In this document: positions 16,227-25,161 of the stretch, in pieces | Position numbering within the stretch: the stretch's first letter is position 1 | Layout: every line of letters begins with the position of its first letter | Program-made: the position numbers and the translations under genes | The notes under the pieces: generated by a model | Database searches by the model: none | Told to the model about the DNA's origin: nothing | The model's input: only the letters and a program-made list of their open reading frames with translations | Assembly (NCBI RefSeq): GCF_003219795.1 | Contig: NZ_QJVC01000015.1 | Span: 17,807-81,806 of the forward strand | DNA length: 64,000 nucleotides | Direction of reading: 5' to 3' | Source: Arthrobacter psychrolactophilus | GTDB lineage: Bacteria > Actinomycetota > Actinomycetes > Actinomycetales > Micrococcaceae

Positions 16227-19200
16227 TCAGAGACAAGCCTTCTTGCCCTGGTTGGGCTTGCACTGCTCATTCGGATTGGTGATGAGCAGGGGCAAGACCA
16301 CCGTGGTGCCGCTCGGGGCGGCCTTGACGGTGATGGTGCCACTGGTACGTGCATCGGCCGGGAGGCTGAAGGAAACCTTCGCGGAACCATCACTCACGCC
16401 TACCGTGTCAACCACGGTGCGCTTTCCCTTGCTGTCGACGAACTCCACCGTGACAGCCGTGTTATCCGGGCTTCCCAAAGACGTCAGGTCGAGCTTTTTG
16501 AGCTGGAAGCTGACGGCGCCCTTGGCGTCGACACGGGCTGGATTACCGATGACCTCCACGCCGCGGCGGGCAAAGTTCGGAGCAATCGGTGCCGTGGCAG
16601 ACTCCTTGCCGAGGTAAGAAATCCAAGCATCCCGGTCAATGAGGCCGGAATCCTTCGTGTTGGTGCCCTGGGTAAAGACACGGAAGTTGTCGCCGCCCGT
16701 TGCCAGGAAACTGAACGTGCCGACGCGGTAGGAACGCTCAAGTTCCAACGGGGCGCCATTGATGGTGACCGACGTGATGTGATCTCCCAGCTTGCGGGTG
16801 GAATCGTAGGTGTAATCCATATTGGAGGACAGCCCCAGGTTCAGGAACGGGCGGCTGGGGATGCTGCCGTCCGCGTTGGTCTGCCACTGCTGCTCCAGCA
16901 TGGTCTTGACCTGGGCGCCCGTCAGCGAGGTGGTCCACAGGTTGTTGACGAAGGGCAGCACCGCGTTGGCGTTGGCGTAAGTCACCACACCGTCCTCGAA
17001 ACCGGTGTTCTTGTAGAGCAGGTCCGCACGGAGTCCGCCCGGATTGACGACGCCGATCTCGGCCCCGCCAGTCTGCTCCGACTTGAGCGCGTCCAGAAGC
17101 GAATCGCCCACGAGGTTGCCCAGGGTGGATTCACTGGCACGGTCATCGCGGATGTACTTGCCGGTGACCGGATCAAGAGTCTGAGCGGTCGTGATGTCGG
17201 CTGCGATCTTGCCGACCGGAATACTGCCGGCCACCTTCGCATCGGCCAAGGCCTTGTCGGTGATGGTCTTGACCGCCTGAACACGCGGGAACGTGGCGAG
17301 GAGTGTGGCGTCGTCGGCCTTGGTGCGTGCAACGTTGGCCTGCGTGTAGGAAATAACCGCGTTGGTGGCGGTATCTACCGTCAGCTGGATCTGGCCAATG
17401 AACTCGCCGTAGCTTCCGGTCTGGAGGACCGGGCGGGTCTTCAAGGCGGCGTCAGCAGAAACTCCGGGGATGGGTGCATCCCAGGCATATTGCTTGTGCG
17501 TGTGGCCGGTAAAGATGGCGTCGACCGCGGCGCTGGTCTTCGTCACGATCTCCGCGAACGCGCCCCCGGCGGCTACTTCTGCCTCGAGGGTTGCCTGCTC
17601 GGGAGTTCCTGCACCGGCGCCGTCGTGGTATTCGGCCACGACGACATCGGCGAGCTTGCCGTCGGTGATTTTCTGGGCCACTCGGTTGACTGCCTCGACC
17701 GGGTCTCCGAAGTCCAAGGTGGAGATGCCGGACGGGGTCACCAGGGTGGGGGTCTCCTGCGTGATGGCGCCGATGATGGCGACCTTCACGCCGTCGACCG
17801 TGATGATCTTGTACTCATCGAGCACCGGGGTGGTGGTGCCCTTCACGTACACATTGGCACCGAGGTAATCCCAGTTGGCTGCGTCGCTGACACGGCCATC
17901 GAGGTCGGCGTATCCCTTATCGAACTCATGATTTCCGACGGCGGACGCCTGCAGTTCCAGCGTGTTCAAGACGTCGATGGTGGGCTTGTCGTCCTGAGAT
18001 GCAGAGGCGAACAGGCTGGCACCAATGTTGTCACCGGCGGAGATGAAGGCCGTGTTGGCCTCGCCTGCCGCGGCGCGGAGCTGCTCCACAGTGCCGGCAA
18101 ACTTCACCGTGTTGGAGTCGATGCGGCCGTGGAAATCGTTGATGTTCAGGAGGTTGATGTTCTTGGTGGCCTCTTCGACGCCTTCAAGGTTCAGGCCAAC
18201 CACCACGGGATCGTGATCCGATGCGGAAAACGGCGAGCCATCGTAGAAGTTGGTGACGTTGTAGTTGTAGCGGCTGTAGCCCATCGCGATGGATTCGGCC
18301 GAGTTAATGTTCCAAATGTCCGCACCGGAAATGATTTTTTCGGCAGCGGGGGATGCTAAGACGTGATCGAGCGAGCCCACCATGCCGCCGTAGCTGTAGG
18401 AGTGCTTGCCCGTCTTGGGGTCCTGGTCGACGTAGCCGGCCTGGGTCATGACGTTGATGGGATCTTCAAAGCCGTATGCGTTGAAGTCGCCCATGAGCAG
18501 GACCTTGTCGGTGCCCTGCGCGGACTGCTGGGCAGAGGAGAACTTCACCAAGGCTTCGGCCTGTGCCACGCGGGCCAGGTTAGAGTTACCCTGCCCTTGG
18601 TCGGTGTCGTTGCCAATCGCCGAACCCTTGGACTTGAAGTGGTTCACGATCAGCAACACCTTGGATGCATCCTCGGCCCCCACGAGCTTGAATGCCTGGG
18701 CCAGAGGCTGGCGGGCAATTCCGGTGTACGCGGCGTCGTCGAGGATCACGGATGCGCCAACCGTTTCTGCGACAGCTTTCTTGTAGATAAAGGCTGTGCG
18801 GATGACGTCTTCAATGGCGACGGCGGGACGTTGGTCGGCAGCGGGGGAGCGGACGTAGTCCCAGACTCCCGGTGCGGCTGCGTTGAGGGCATCAACCAGT
18901 GTGGAGAGGGCGCTGTCGCGGTCCTTGCCAAACTTGGCGGAGTTTTCAACTTCCTCCAGGGAGAGCACATCGGCGCCTGAGGCGTTGATGCCGGCAACGA
19001 TCTTGTCTTGCTGACGCAAGAGGTTCGCGGCGTTGGCCGCACCGCGCTGGTTACAGCCCGTGCGGACAGCAATCGGGTTGCCTTCGCGGTCGTTGTAGAA
19101 CTGGCACGAGGCGTTCTTGTCACCGGTTTCGGTGAAGTAGTTCTGCACGTTGAAGGAGGCAACCTTGAGATTGCCGCCGACATCCTTTGGTGCCGCTGCC

Positions 19201-20777
19201 CGGTTGTTCCCGAACGCGATGGGCTGCACAGCGCCTGCGTTGGCAGGGGTGAGTGCTTCCAGGGGCTGGAACTTGTAGGAGTTATTGCGGTTATCAAAGA
19301 TGACCGGAGCTATGAATTCCGAGGTGGAGCCAACGCGCATCGGCGTCTCCTGGCTCAACCACGGCAGCGGAACAGACTGGCCAGCGGCGTTCAAGAAGTT
19401 GGTACTGGCGCCGTCGTCAAGCTTGATGGCGCGGGCAGCGTTCTCGGTGACCTGTGCCGTGTATGCGGCCGAGCCGTAGGGTGCCACCGCGGTGGGCTGA
19501 ACCAGGGGCGTGGTGCCCGTGGCCAAACCAATCTCGCCGTAGTTGTTCAGCGAGTAGTTATCCGTGATGGTGAAATCGCCCTGGGGTGCAACCAGCATGC
19601 CCTCAAGGGATTCGCGCTGTTCCACCGCTGCCGGCACCGTGATGACCGCGGCCTTGACCTCGGTCGTGGGTTCCGTGAGCGGCGTCAGGCCGCCCGCGGG
19701 AACGTCGATTTCCGTGGTGGTGGCGGTGTCTGAAGCGCCGCCGAATTCCTTGACCAGACCTGTTACCTGGACGTAGTCGCCGATGTGAACGGCGGCCACC
19801 GTGGCGGGAGAGTAGACAAAGACGCCGTCGGAGGCCTTGTGTGTTGCCAGGTCAAGGTCGCCGCCGGTACCCGGGGTCTGGATGAAGTAGCCGTTGAAAC
19901 CACCGGTGGGGTAGGCCGCGGTGACCTTGCCCTTGGTGGTCACGGTGGTCCCAACGAGGGGGCTCTGGAGGCCCTCGCCCTGAATCTCGGCGATGGTTTT
20001 GCTGCCCGAATCAACGGGAGGCGCAGGCGGTTCATCGCCTCCGCCGGTCCCCACGGGTGAGGGTGCAGCCGTGGTGAAGTCTGCCGAGTTGCTGTCCGTG
20101 TCGACAAAGTCGGTGCGGTTCAGCGACGAGGTGGCATTGGCAGCGGAGGACGCCGCAGTTTCAAAGGTGTTGGAGGAGCCGTAGCCAAGGAGGTCAACCA
20201 CGCCGGCTGTGCCGACCAAGGATCCGGTAGCCAGGTTGGCCGGCAACTTGGCCGCCGTGTTAGAAAGGATCAGCGTGCCGCCGCCACCAGCGAAGGAGAA
20301 GCCGCTCGCGTCTGCATCGCTGGCAGGCAATGCGCTGCCCGCTGTCCCATTCGAGTTGCCCTTGATCAAGTAGTAATCGTTGGCCTTGATGGTGCCGGAC
20401 AGGGCGGCGAATCCGGTGGGAGCTACCAGCCCGGTCGCGGAACGGTACTGCAGCGACCAACCGGTCAAGTTAATGTCGGCGCTCGTGGGGTTATAGAGCT
20501 CCACGTACTTGTTCGTGTACGTGGCATTGGCACTGCCGCCGTTGAGGTAGGCCTCATTGATGATGACATGAGGCGAGGCGAGGGCGCCTGCCTCGGTGAC
20601 AGCGGCCGGGAGGGACCCACGTGGCGCAAGTTCCGCCGTCGAACTTTCTTCAGTGGGGGCAACCGCAGCTGCCGATTCGTCTGCGGCAATGGCCGGCGAG
20701 ATCGCCAGCGGTGCCACGACCAGACCAAGGGCCAGTGCGGCCCCCAATCCGGCCTTGATGAAGGTATTGCTCGTCAT
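16227..20777 (-). CDS. Secreted ExeM/NucH-type nuclease fused to 5'-nucleotidase
   Basis: 1516 aa, a multidomain secreted phosphohydrolase. In order: signal peptide (about 1-31, cleavage after AIA); lamin-tail domain (about 55-180); OB-fold region; endonuclease/exonuclease/phosphatase domain (VASFNVQNYF, LSLEEVEN, NHFKSKGSA, LMGDFNAYG, SASDHDPVVV); metallophosphatase of 5'-nucleotidase (LLNINDFHGRID, SAGDNIG, AVGNHEFDKG, GHTHKQYA); 5'-nucleotidase C-terminal domain (NPGGLRADLLY); and a C-terminal Ig-like part. It probably degrades extracellular DNA and dephosphorylates the nucleotides. No LPXTG or membrane anchor is visible. The start is ATG 20777 (MTSNTFIKAG); the upstream extension to 20915 lacks a signal peptide. 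Confidence 0.9.
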   Translation of the reverse strand: MTSNTFIKAGLGAALALGLVVAPLAISPAIAADESAAAVAPTEESSTAELAPRGSLPAAVTEAGALASPHVIINEAYLNGGSANATYTNKYVELYNPTSADINLTGWSLQYRSATGLVAPTGFAALSGTIKANDYYLIKGNSNGTAGSALPASDADASGFSFAGGGGTLILSNTAAKLPANLATGSLVGTAGVVDLLGYGSSNTFETAASSAANATSSLNRTDFVDTDSNSADFTTAAPSPVGTGGGDEPPAPPVDSGSKTIAEIQGEGLQSPLVGTTVTTKGKVTAAYPTGGFNGYFIQTPGTGGDLDLATHKASDGVFVYSPATVAAVHIGDYVQVTGLVKEFGGASDTATTTEIDVPAGGLTPLTEPTTEVKAAVITVPAAVEQRESLEGMLVAPQGDFTITDNYSLNNYGEIGLATGTTPLVQPTAVAPYGSAAYTAQVTENAARAIKLDDGASTNFLNAAGQSVPLPWLSQETPMRVGSTSEFIAPVIFDNRNNSYKFQPLEALTPANAGAVQPIAFGNNRAAAPKDVGGNLKVASFNVQNYFTETGDKNASCQFYNDREGNPIAVRTGCNQRGAANAANLLRQQDKIVAGINASGADVLSLEEVENSAKFGKDRDSALSTLVDALNAAAPGVWDYVRSPAADQRPAVAIEDVIRTAFIYKKAVAETVGASVILDDAAYTGIARQPLAQAFKLVGAEDASKVLLIVNHFKSKGSAIGNDTDQGQGNSNLARVAQAEALVKFSSAQQSAQGTDKVLLMGDFNAYGFEDPINVMTQAGYVDQDPKTGKHSYSYGGMVGSLDHVLASPAAEKIISGADIWNINSAESIAMGYSRYNYNVTNFYDGSPFSASDHDPVVVGLNLEGVEEATKNINLLNINDFHGRIDSNTVKFAGTVEQLRAAAGEANTAFISAGDNIGASLFASASQDDKPTIDVLNTLELQASAVGNHEFDKGYADLDGRVSDAANWDYLGANVYVKGTTTPVLDEYKIITVDGVKVAIIGAITQETPTLVTPSGISTLDFGDPVEAVNRVAQKITDGKLADVVVAEYHDGAGAGTPEQATLEAEVAAGGAFAEIVTKTSAAVDAIFTGHTHKQYAWDAPIPGVSADAALKTRPVLQTGSYGEFIGQIQLTVDTATNAVISYTQANVARTKADDATLLATFPRVQAVKTITDKALADAKVAGSIPVGKIAADITTAQTLDPVTGKYIRDDRASESTLGNLVGDSLLDALKSEQTGGAEIGVVNPGGLRADLLYKNTGFEDGVVTYANANAVLPFVNNLWTTSLTGAQVKTMLEQQWQTNADGSIPSRPFLNLGLSSNMDYTYDSTRKLGDHITSVTINGAPLELERSYRVGTFSFLATGGDNFRVFTQGTNTKDSGLIDRDAWISYLGKESATAPIAPNFARRGVEVIGNPARVDAKGAVSFQLKKLDLTSLGSPDNTAVTVEFVDSKGKRTVVDTVGVSDGSAKVSFSLPADARTSGTITVKAAPSGTTVVLPLLITNPNEQCKPNQGKKACL

Positions 20778-21042
20778 GTCTCCAACTCTCAAAAGTGTGG
20801 CGCCCCCATGCGTCCTGAGTGATGATCCGCAGATGTCGTGGAGGGAAGAAGGTAATTGACCGCCCCCCAACAGGCCGCAACGGGCCTCGCGGTAACGTGT
20901 TTGAGCCAAACACATAGATGTGAATCATTCATGAACGTTCTGTTTCGGTCAAGGAAACTTGAGGGTTTTGAGCGAAGTTGAAAGAAATCTTTATGAGGCG
21001 CCTCACAACGGCGATTTAAAAGCGTTTGAGAGGTTAAACGCA
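20778..21042. other. Regulatory region of the secreted nuclease; no gene seen
   Basis: About 265 bp without a supported ORF. It holds the nuclease promoter on the minus strand, a candidate two-unit PHO box (20915-20936), and a leader of about 140 bp. I see no riboswitch-like fold that I can name. Confidence 0.5.
20915..20936 (-). promoter_or_regulatory. Candidate PHO box of the nuclease/5'-nucleotidase gene
   Basis: On the minus strand two 11-nt units, GTTCATGAATG and ATTCACATCTA, are arranged head to tail. They match the GTTCA-type 11-nt direct-repeat format of actinobacterial PhoP/RegX3 boxes, as does the stronger four-unit array at 39367-39410. The site is 138 bp before the start of a secreted phosphohydrolase, a typical phosphate-starvation gene. 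Confidence 0.4.
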
Positions 21043-21077
21043 AAAGGAAGCGGCCTCGTGATGAGACCGCTTCCTTT
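21043..21077 (-). terminator. Terminator after tRNA-Ser(UGA)
   Basis: An 11-bp stem (AAAGGAAGCGG, 21043-21053, with complement 21067-21077), extendable by CTC/GAG, lies seven bases downstream of the minus-strand tRNA and ends in T residues on that strand. Confidence 0.75.
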
Positions 21078-21084
21078 ATCAGCG

Positions 21085-21172
21085 CGGAAGGTAAGAGATT
21101 CGAACTCTTGGTACGGGGTTACCGCACACTGGTTTTCAAGACCAGCTCCATCGGCCGCTCGGACAACCTTCC
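21085..21172 (-). tRNA. tRNA-Ser (anticodon UGA)
   Basis: 88-nt class II tRNA. Acceptor GGAAGGT/ACCTTCC, anticodon stem CTGGT/ACCAG around CTTGAAA (anticodon TGA), and T-loop GTTCGAATC are visible. Discriminator G; CCA not encoded. Reads UCA-type serine codons. Confidence 0.95.
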
Positions 21173-21268
21173 TTACCCTAGTAGTGTTTCATAGGCAGGG
21201 CCATGCCACCAAAATGAGTATCGGCCCGGCTAGAATTTTTGAGTGCAAAAAGGCGATGGAGAAGTCTC

Positions 21269-22252
21269 ATGAAGGCAATTGTTACAACGGGTGCAGGTGG
21301 ACCGGAGGTCTTGGCCATGGCCGAGGTTCTGGCGCCCGTTCCAGGCCCGGGCGAGGTCCTCATCGACGTGATTGCCGCAGGAATCAACCGTGCAGACGTG
21401 CAACAGCGCCGTGGTTTCTACCCGCCGCCGCCCGGAGCCTCGAGCGTTTTGGGGCTGGAAGTCTCCGGTCGAATCGCCGCTTTTGGGCCCAATGTGACCC
21501 GACCCTTTAGCCTCGGCGAGAAGGTTGTGGCATTACTCACAGGCGGCGGATATGCCTCTCAGGTGGTGGTTCCGGCAGGTCAGGTGCTCGCCTTGCCGGA
21601 GGGAATCGATGTGATCTCCGCCGCTGCCTTGCCGGAGGTTGCCGCCACGGTGTACTCGAATTTGTTCATGACGGCACAGCTGCAGGCCGGTGAAACCGTT
21701 CTCATTCACGGCGGCGCTGGTGGTGTCGGTGCCATGGCCATTCAACTCGCCAAGGCTGCCGGTGCGCGCGTCATTGCCACGGCCGGCAGCGATGAGAAGG
21801 TCGCCATGCTCACCGGCTACCTCGGCGTCGACGCGGCGGTCAATTATCGTACCGAGGATTTCGTGGAGCGAGTCGAGGGCTTCACGGAGGGGCGCGGGGC
21901 CGACGTCATCCTCGACGTGGTCGGCGCCAAATACCTCTCCCGCAATGTTGCGGCGCTCGCCACCTACGGTCGCCTGATCGTGATCGGCCTTCAGGGAGGT
22001 GCGACGGCGGAACTCAACTTGGGTGCCTTGCTCACCAAGCGGGCGGCCATCATCGGCACGACCCTGCGTGCCCGGTCGATCGAGGAAAAGACGGCCATCA
22101 TGGAGCAGGTTCGTATTCATGTTTGGCCCCTGGTCAGCAGCGGAGCCGTCAAGCCCATGGTGGATAAGACCTTCCCTCTGACTCACGTCGCCGCAGCCCA
22201 TGAGTACCTGGACTCGGGATCGCATGTAGGCAAGGTCCTGCTGACGCTCTAG
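21269..22252 (+). CDS. NAD(P)H quinone oxidoreductase (zinc-independent MDR)
   Basis: 327 aa. Medium-chain dehydrogenase/reductase of the quinone oxidoreductase (QOR/PIG3-like) type. Features: N-terminal GroES-like domain (NRADVQQRRGFYPPP; no zinc cysteines) and Rossmann nucleotide-binding motif HGGAGGVGAMAIQLAKAAGA (about 147-166). It likely reduces quinones or other electrophiles using NADPH. ATG 21269 has GGAGA eight bases upstream; the frame continues ten codons further without a better start. It is monocistronic, with a terminator directly after. Confidence 0.9.
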   Translation: MKAIVTTGAGGPEVLAMAEVLAPVPGPGEVLIDVIAAGINRADVQQRRGFYPPPPGASSVLGLEVSGRIAAFGPNVTRPFSLGEKVVALLTGGGYASQVVVPAGQVLALPEGIDVISAAALPEVAATVYSNLFMTAQLQAGETVLIHGGAGGVGAMAIQLAKAAGARVIATAGSDEKVAMLTGYLGVDAAVNYRTEDFVERVEGFTEGRGADVILDVVGAKYLSRNVAALATYGRLIVIGLQGGATAELNLGALLTKRAAIIGTTLRARSIEEKTAIMEQVRIHVWPLVSSGAVKPMVDKTFPLTHVAAAHEYLDSGSHVGKVLLTL

Positions 22253-22260
22253 CGAAAATC

Positions 22261-22291
22261 GTGGCCGCCACGCAGTAAGCGTGGCGGCCAC
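22261..22291 (+). terminator. Terminator of the quinone oxidoreductase gene
   Basis: A perfect 13-bp GC-rich stem (GTGGCCGCCACGC, 22261-22273 / 22279-22291) with a 5-nt loop and a following TTTT, nine bases after the stop codon. Confidence 0.9.
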
Positions 22292-22310
22292 TTTTCCGCC
22301 CCTCCTCCAT

Positions 22311-22378
22311 TCTGTGTGGCAGTAGATACGGAAATTCGGCGATTTTCGGCGGTTTTTCGGTAACTACTGCCATGCAGA
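22311..22378. repeat. 68-nt palindrome, family B copy 1
   Basis: Arms TCTGTGTGGCAGTAG (22311-22325) and CTACTGCCATGCAGA (22364-22378) pair at 13 of 15 positions. The same element, also exactly 68 nt, occurs at 25065-25132. The two copies bracket cstA-ybdD. The remaining 22379-22573 holds the cstA promoter region, including an isolated TTGACA at 22468-22473, but no convincing -10. Confidence 0.75.
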
Positions 22379-22573
22379 TTTTCAGGGGACCCGTAGCCGA
22401 CCATCTCGGGTGAATGTCGCTGCTAGGTTGAAAATCTAGTAGACCGTTCGTCTCATAAAAAGTACCGTTGACAGCATGGTTTGCATGATTCACACCACAA
22501 TGTCGATGTGACGTGCATTATGTGCGTAACGTCAAGGTGCCGTATTTGAAGTCTTTATAACGTAGGGAAGAAC

Positions 22574-24841
22574 ATGACAGTGCCGTCAAACAGGGCTGAT
22601 AACTCAGCCACGGTCTTAATTCAGGATCCGGAGCTGCCCCCCGTGGCCGTGGATCTTGAAAAGGAAGCGGAAAAGCCCACCTGGACCCCGCTAAAGATCG
22701 CCCTGTGGGCGGCCATCGCATTGCTCGGTGGCGTTGCATGGGTCATTCTGGCCGTGGTGCGTGGCGAAACCGTCAACGCCATCTGGTTCGTCTTTGCCGC
22801 GGTCTGTACCTATCTGATCGGCTACCGCTTCTATTCCAAGGTCATCGAGAAATTCCTTGTTCGGCCCAATGACTTGCGAGCCACACCGGCCGAGTACAAG
22901 GCTGACGGTAAGGACTTCGTCCCCACCGACCGCAACGTCCTCTTCGGACACCACTTCGCTGCCATCGCAGGTGCAGGCCCGCTGGTGGGCCCCATCCTGG
23001 CAGCCCAGATGGGTTACCTGCCCGGCACGATCTGGATCATCGTCGGCGTCGTGCTTGCTGGAGCGGTGCAGGACTACCTGGTACTTCACTTCTCCATGCG
23101 TCGCGGTGGACGCTCACTAGGCCAGATGGCTCGTGAAGAACTCGGCGTCGTCGGCGGAACAGCCGCACTCATCGCCACCCTGCTGATCATGATCATCATC
23201 GTGGCCATCCTCGCTCTGGTGGTTGTCAATGCACTCGGCGAATCCCCGTGGGGCGTCTTCTCGGTCTCAATGACCATCCCGATCGCACTGTTCATGGGCG
23301 TCTACCTCCGCTTCCTGCGCCCGGGCAAGGTCATGGAAGTCTCGCTGATCGGCGTCGTGCTGTTGCTTGCGGCCATCATCGGCGGCGGCATGGTTGCGGC
23401 CACCGAATGGGGTGCTGACGTCTTCCACCTCGACCGCACGACCCTCGCCTGGTGCGTCATCGTGTACGGCTTCATCGCCGCCATCTTGCCGGTCTGGCTC
23501 TTGCTGGCTCCGCGCGATTACCTCTCTACCTTCATGAAGATCGGCACCATCGTGATGCTGGCCGGCTCCATCGTGCTGGTTCGACCCACCATCAACGTCC
23601 CCGCCTTCAGTGAATTCGCCGGACGCTCCGACGGCCCCGTCTTCTCGGGCTCGCTGTTCCCGTTCCTGTTTGTCACGATCGCCTGTGGTGCGCTCTCCGG
23701 CTTCCACGCCTTGATCGCTTCGGGCACCACGCCCAAGTTGATCGAAAAGGAACGTCAGGCCCGCTTCATCGGTTACGGCGGCATGATCATGGAATCCTTC
23801 GTGGCCATCATGGCCCTCGTCGCCGCACTCTCGATTGACCGCGGTATTTACTTCGCCATGAACGCCTCCGGCGCAGCCACCGGCGGCACCATCGAAGGCG
23901 CCGCGGCGTTCGTGAACTCGCTCGGTCTGACCGGCGTGCACGTTGATCCATCGCTCCTGGCGCAGACCGCGTCCGATGTCGGCGAGGAGTCGATCGTCTC
24001 CCGCACCGGTGGCGCACCCACCCTCGCCGTGGGTCTCGCTCACATCATGCAGCAGGTGGCCGGCGGTCAGGCCATGATGAGCTTCTGGTACCACTTCGCC
24101 ATCATGTTTGAGGCGCTCTTTATCCTCACGGCGGTCGACGCCGGAACCCGTGTTGCTCGCTTCATGCTGCAGGATTCCATCGGTAACTTTGTTCCGAAGT
24201 TCAAGGACACCTCATGGCGTCCGGGCATGTGGATCACCACCGCCATCATGGTGGCCGGTTGGGGCGCCATCCTCATCATGGGTGTCACCGATCCTCTCGG
24301 AGGCATCAATACGCTCTTCCCGCTCTTCGGTATCGCGAACCAGCTTTTGGCAGCCATTGCGCTGGCCGTATGCCTCGTGATCATCTCGAAGAACACCCAC
24401 GTGAAGTACCTCTGGATGGTGGCCTTGCCGCTGGTCTTCGTCACGGTTGTCACTGTCACCGCATCCTTCCAGAAGATCTTCTCCACCGTTCCGGCCGTGG
24501 GTTACTGGGCGCAGCACGAGGCATTCAAGACGGCTTTGGCCAACGGTGAGACCAGCCACGGCACGGCCAAGACGGTTGCCGCTATGGAGGCCGTTGTGCG
24601 CAACACCTTCGTTCAGGGCACCTTGTCGATCATCTTCGTGGTCCTGTCACTGATCGTGATTACGACGGCGATCATCGTCACCATCCGCTCCATCAAGGCC
24701 GGTGGCGGCCCCAACATGGAGGACCCTGCTGTGGCGTCTCGCGTCTTCGCGCCAGCGTCCATCGCGGCAACTCCGGCGGAGAAGGCCATCATGAAGGAAT
24801 GGGCTGAGTCCGGCAAACAAGCGGTTCGGAGCGGGCACTAG
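22574..24841 (+). CDS. cstA: Carbon starvation protein CstA (pyruvate/peptide transporter family)
   Basis: 755 aa integral membrane protein with about 16-18 hydrophobic segments. CstA-domain hallmarks: KDFVPTDRNVLFGHHFAAIAG, GPLVGPILAAQMGYLPGT, the FHALIASGTTPKLI segment and EALFILTAVDAGTRVARF. Characterised relatives (E. coli CstA, BtsT) import pyruvate, and CstA has also been linked to peptide uptake. The length is longer than E. coli CstA (701 aa) through extended N and C termini. ATG 22574 follows AGGGAAGA. It is paired with the small YbdD-type gene two bases downstream. Confidence 0.93.
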   Translation: MTVPSNRADNSATVLIQDPELPPVAVDLEKEAEKPTWTPLKIALWAAIALLGGVAWVILAVVRGETVNAIWFVFAAVCTYLIGYRFYSKVIEKFLVRPNDLRATPAEYKADGKDFVPTDRNVLFGHHFAAIAGAGPLVGPILAAQMGYLPGTIWIIVGVVLAGAVQDYLVLHFSMRRGGRSLGQMAREELGVVGGTAALIATLLIMIIIVAILALVVVNALGESPWGVFSVSMTIPIALFMGVYLRFLRPGKVMEVSLIGVVLLLAAIIGGGMVAATEWGADVFHLDRTTLAWCVIVYGFIAAILPVWLLLAPRDYLSTFMKIGTIVMLAGSIVLVRPTINVPAFSEFAGRSDGPVFSGSLFPFLFVTIACGALSGFHALIASGTTPKLIEKERQARFIGYGGMIMESFVAIMALVAALSIDRGIYFAMNASGAATGGTIEGAAAFVNSLGLTGVHVDPSLLAQTASDVGEESIVSRTGGAPTLAVGLAHIMQQVAGGQAMMSFWYHFAIMFEALFILTAVDAGTRVARFMLQDSIGNFVPKFKDTSWRPGMWITTAIMVAGWGAILIMGVTDPLGGINTLFPLFGIANQLLAAIALAVCLVIISKNTHVKYLWMVALPLVFVTVVTVTASFQKIFSTVPAVGYWAQHEAFKTALANGETSHGTAKTVAAMEAVVRNTFVQGTLSIIFVVLSLIVITTAIIVTIRSIKAGGGPNMEDPAVASRVFAPASIAATPAEKAIMKEWAESGKQAVRSGH

Positions 24842-24843
24842 CC

Positions 24844-25044
24844 ATGAAGATCCTGCGCCGTGCAGCCAGTGGTTTGAGCGCTGTGAGCCGTTACCTCAAA
24901 GGTGTCCTGGGGGAGGATGCTTATGAGCGCTACCTCGAGCATCACCAAGCCACGAGCTGCACGGCACAGCCCCTGACAGTGAAGGAGTTCTGGCGGGACA
25001 AGATGGACCGCCAGGACGCCAACCCGGAGGGCCGCTGCTGCTAG
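24844..25044 (+). CDS. YbdD/YjiX family small protein
   Basis: 66 aa. Members of this family (DUF466) are encoded directly after cstA or btsT homologues. E. coli YbdD and YjiX are needed for pyruvate uptake by their transporters. Visible family features are YLKGVLGEDAYERYLEHHQ, the VKEFWRDK motif and the C-terminal RCC. The start is ATG 24844, two bases after the cstA stop. Confidence 0.9.
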   Translation: MKILRRAASGLSAVSRYLKGVLGEDAYERYLEHHQATSCTAQPLTVKEFWRDKMDRQDANPEGRCC

Positions 25045-25064
25045 CAGCCCCCTCCCCTCGATGA

Positions 25065-25132
25065 TCTGTGTGGCAGTAGATACGAAAAAATCGCCTTTTG
25101 AAGCCGAATTAGCGCATCTACTGCCACACAGA
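25065..25132. repeat. 68-nt palindrome, family B copy 2
   Basis: Perfect 16-bp arms (TCTGTGTGGCAGTAGA, 25065-25080 / 25117-25132) enclose a 36-nt centre. By hand alignment it matches copy 1 at 52 of 68 positions in inverted orientation and 48 of 68 in direct orientation. It sits 20 bp after the ybdD stop and 29 bp before bpa, where it may also act as the operon's 3' hairpin. Confidence 0.8.
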
Positions 25133-25161
25133 AATATTGGTGATCGTGAGAGACTGGCTTC

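Noticed and set aside
16146-18359. 737-codon plus-strand ORF opposite the secreted nuclease gene
   Set aside because: Low-complexity Gly/Val/Asp-rich translation that mirrors the nuclease/5'-nucleotidase coding strand; no ribosome site.
22379-22573. CRP/GlxR site before cstA
   Set aside because: TGTGA-like and TCACA-like pieces are present but not in the required spacing and orientation.
22311-25132. Transposon carrying cstA-ybdD between terminal inverted repeats
   Set aside because: No transposase or target-site duplication is visible, and each end is itself a palindrome, so a REP-like explanation is simpler. Kept only as a finding about the palindromes.
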